Positions 6,034 through 7,071 of a stretch of 7,071 nucleotides of DNA are shown one piece after another. Position 1 is the stretch's first letter. Each line of letters starts with the position of its first letter. Made by a program: the position numbers and the translations under genes. Below the pieces are notes generated by a model. It did no database searches. It saw only the letters and a list, made by a program, of their open reading frames with translations, and was not told the origin of the DNA. This DNA is from Eutrophocola sp964629325 (lineage in GTDB: Bacteria; Pseudomonadota; Gammaproteobacteria; Pseudomonadales; Pseudohongiellaceae), in the NCBI GenBank assembly GCA_964629325.1, contig CAZVSC010000086.1:1-7071 (forward strand). Reading direction: 5' to 3'.

Positions 6034-6870
6034 TCAATAAAGGCTGTTTTCGAAATAGAACTGCGTGGCTTCCATGAAGCCGGGCACCGACCCGCAATCG
6101 AAGCGGCGCCCCTTGAATTTGTAGCCCAGCACACCCTTGCCTTTCGTCGCCTGGGTCAGGAGAGCATCGGTGATCTGCACTTCGTTGTTGCGACCGGGAG
6201 GCGTCTCGCGAATGATGTCGAAGATGTCCGGCGTGAGAAGGTAGCGGCCGATGATGGCGAGATTGGAAGGCGCATCCTTCGGCTCGGGTTTTTCCACCAT
6301 ATCGGATATCCTTATCAGGCCCGGCTCGATTTCATCGCCGGCGATGACGCCATACCTGTTGGTTTCATCCTTCGGCACCTCCTCGATGGCGACGATGCTG
6401 CACCGGTGCTTCTTGTACAGTTCCACCATCTGCGACAGTACGCCCTGCTCCGGCGAGTAGCAGAGATCGTCGGCGAGCACGACGGCGAAGGGCTGGTCAC
6501 CGATCAGGGTCTCGCCGGTGAGGATGGCATGGCCAAGCCCCCTCATTTCGATCTGGCGCGTGTAGGAGAAGGCGCAGGCATCGATAATGCGGCGGATGCC
6601 GTCCAGGTGCGCTTCCTTGTCACTGCCGGCGATCTGGTGTTCCAGCTCGTAGTTCTTGTCGAAATGGTCCTCCAGCGCGCGCTTGCCGCGGCCGGTGATG
6701 ATGGCCATGTCGGTCATGCCCGCCTCCATGGCCTCCTCGACGCCGAACTGGATCAGCGGCTTGTTGACGATGGGCAGCATTTCCTTGGGCATCGACTTGG
6801 TGGTCGGCAGGAACCGGGTGCCGTAGCCGGCGGCGGGGAACAAGCACTTTTTTATAGGCGAATCAGGCAT
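6034..6870 (-). CDS. galU: UTP-glucose-1-phosphate uridylyltransferase
   Basis: A 278-residue cytoplasmic nucleotidyltransferase that makes UDP-glucose from UTP and glucose-1-phosphate, for lipopolysaccharide, capsule and glycan synthesis. Length is close to that usual for bacterial GalU. Visible marks are the nucleotide-binding FPAAGYGTRFLP (11-22), KSMPKEMLP (25-33), RGLGHA (110-115), the metal-binding LADDL (132-136), VEKP (192-195), NNEVQITDAL (228-237) and FDCG (257-260). The ATG at 6870 gives the standard GalU N-terminus; only a weak purine run precedes it, and I see no convincing promoter in 6871-6923. It is the upstream partner of manB, from which it is separated by a REP hairpin. Together they supply two activated-sugar precursors. 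Confidence 0.97.
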   Translation of the reverse strand: MPDSPIKKCLFPAAGYGTRFLPTTKSMPKEMLPIVNKPLIQFGVEEAMEAGMTDMAIITGRGKRALEDHFDKNYELEHQIAGSDKEAHLDGIRRIIDACAFSYTRQIEMRGLGHAILTGETLIGDQPFAVVLADDLCYSPEQGVLSQMVELYKKHRCSIVAIEEVPKDETNRYGVIAGDEIEPGLIRISDMVEKPEPKDAPSNLAIIGRYLLTPDIFDIIRETPPGRNNEVQITDALLTQATKGKGVLGYKFKGRRFDCGSVPGFMEATQFYFENSLY

Positions 6871-6923
6871 AATTTTTCGGTTTTCTTGTTGTGTATTCAG
6901 TTTCCGCTACTTTTTTGAGATTT

Positions 6924-7019
6924 CGATGAAGGGATAAACCGATAAAGGGATAAAGCGTAAATTTTCAGGTTAACGTGTTTGGTTACGCTTTATCGTTTTA
7001 TCCCTTTATCGCTTTCTCG
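6924..7019. repeat. Palindromic TTTATC element upstream of galU
   Basis: The core stem 6949-6960 pairs perfectly with 6983-6994 (12 bp) around a 22-nt loop. Both sides carry 8-nt TTTATC units: one reading on the plus strand (about 6990-7017), the other on the minus strand (about 6954-6924). In reverse complement, loop and one arm match the element at 4539-4604, including AAACACGTT and the GAAAATTTACGC stretch. This is the most complete copy, because it shows iterons on both flanks, and it best defines the element. It occupies most of the 156 bp between galU and the possible gene end at 7027. Confidence 0.82.
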
Positions 7020-7026
7020 AATTCAT

Positions 7027-7071
7027 TTATCTACGTTTGAACTCTTCCATAGATGTCATCAAATCGCACAA
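7027..7071 (-). CDS. Possible C-terminal end of an unidentified gene
   Basis: On the minus strand, 14 codons run in from the right edge and end at TAA (7027-7029), reading LCDLMTSMEEFKRR. The charged ending and the position just before a TTTATC element, which elsewhere follows gene ends, fit a real C-terminus. Another frame is also open for 13 codons here, so this is weak. The product cannot be identified. Confidence 0.3.
   Translation of the reverse strand: MCDLMTSMEEFKRR

Noticed and set aside
4563..6077. 504-codon open frame on the plus strand
   Set aside because: It is antisense to manB over its whole length, begins inside the palindromic repeat and shows no family motif.
4605..6134. 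509-residue version of manB
   Set aside because: The extra N-terminus is the translated REP hairpin plus an overlap with galU, and has no counterpart in the family.

Overview
The window looks like chromosomal DNA from a GC-rich gammaproteobacterium. Codon use is G/C-rich, the phosphomannomutase and GalU proteins closely resemble gammaproteobacterial versions, and there are several GTAG-headed REP hairpins of the kind common in that class. The phylum-level call is inference. No tRNA, rRNA, CRISPR array or transposase gene is visible.

Layout. Positions 1-47 hold a TTTATC-type tandem repeat. Next comes a three-gene minus-strand run, read from right to left: a lipoprotein sulfatase (3506-1887), a secreted NIPSNAP-family protein (1774-1277) and a class V glyoxylate aminotransferase of the serine/alanine/aspartate-glyoxylate type (1222-50). 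A secreted beta-propeller protein (3631-4527) diverges from the sulfatase. It resembles peptidyl-alpha-hydroxyglycine alpha-amidating lyase (PAL). The 124 bp between these two start codons hold a strikingly symmetric pair of promoter-like elements that share one palindromic -35 hexamer. The PAL-like gene converges on a second minus-strand unit, galU (6870-6034) followed by manB/cpsG (5951-4605), which supplies UDP-glucose and mannose-1-phosphate for surface polysaccharide. The right edge may hold the last few codons of another minus-strand gene.

Two interspersed repeat families punctuate the minus-strand genes. Three GTAG-REP hairpins each begin 7 or 8 nt after a stop codon (sulfatase, NIPSNAP, galU), always in the same orientation and always between genes of a run. 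Copies of a second element, a palindrome with TTTATCCC/TTTATCGG iterons, sit at the ends of runs: after the aminotransferase, between manB and the PAL-like gene, and before galU next to the possible upstream gene end. This division of labour is the most system-like structural feature here.

Biological reading. The left half encodes exported enzymes (sulfatase, NIPSNAP and PAL-like proteins) plus a cytoplasmic glyoxylate aminotransferase. PAL chemistry releases glyoxylate, so a link between the PAL-like protein and the aminotransferase is possible but speculative. The right half is ordinary nucleotide-sugar metabolism.
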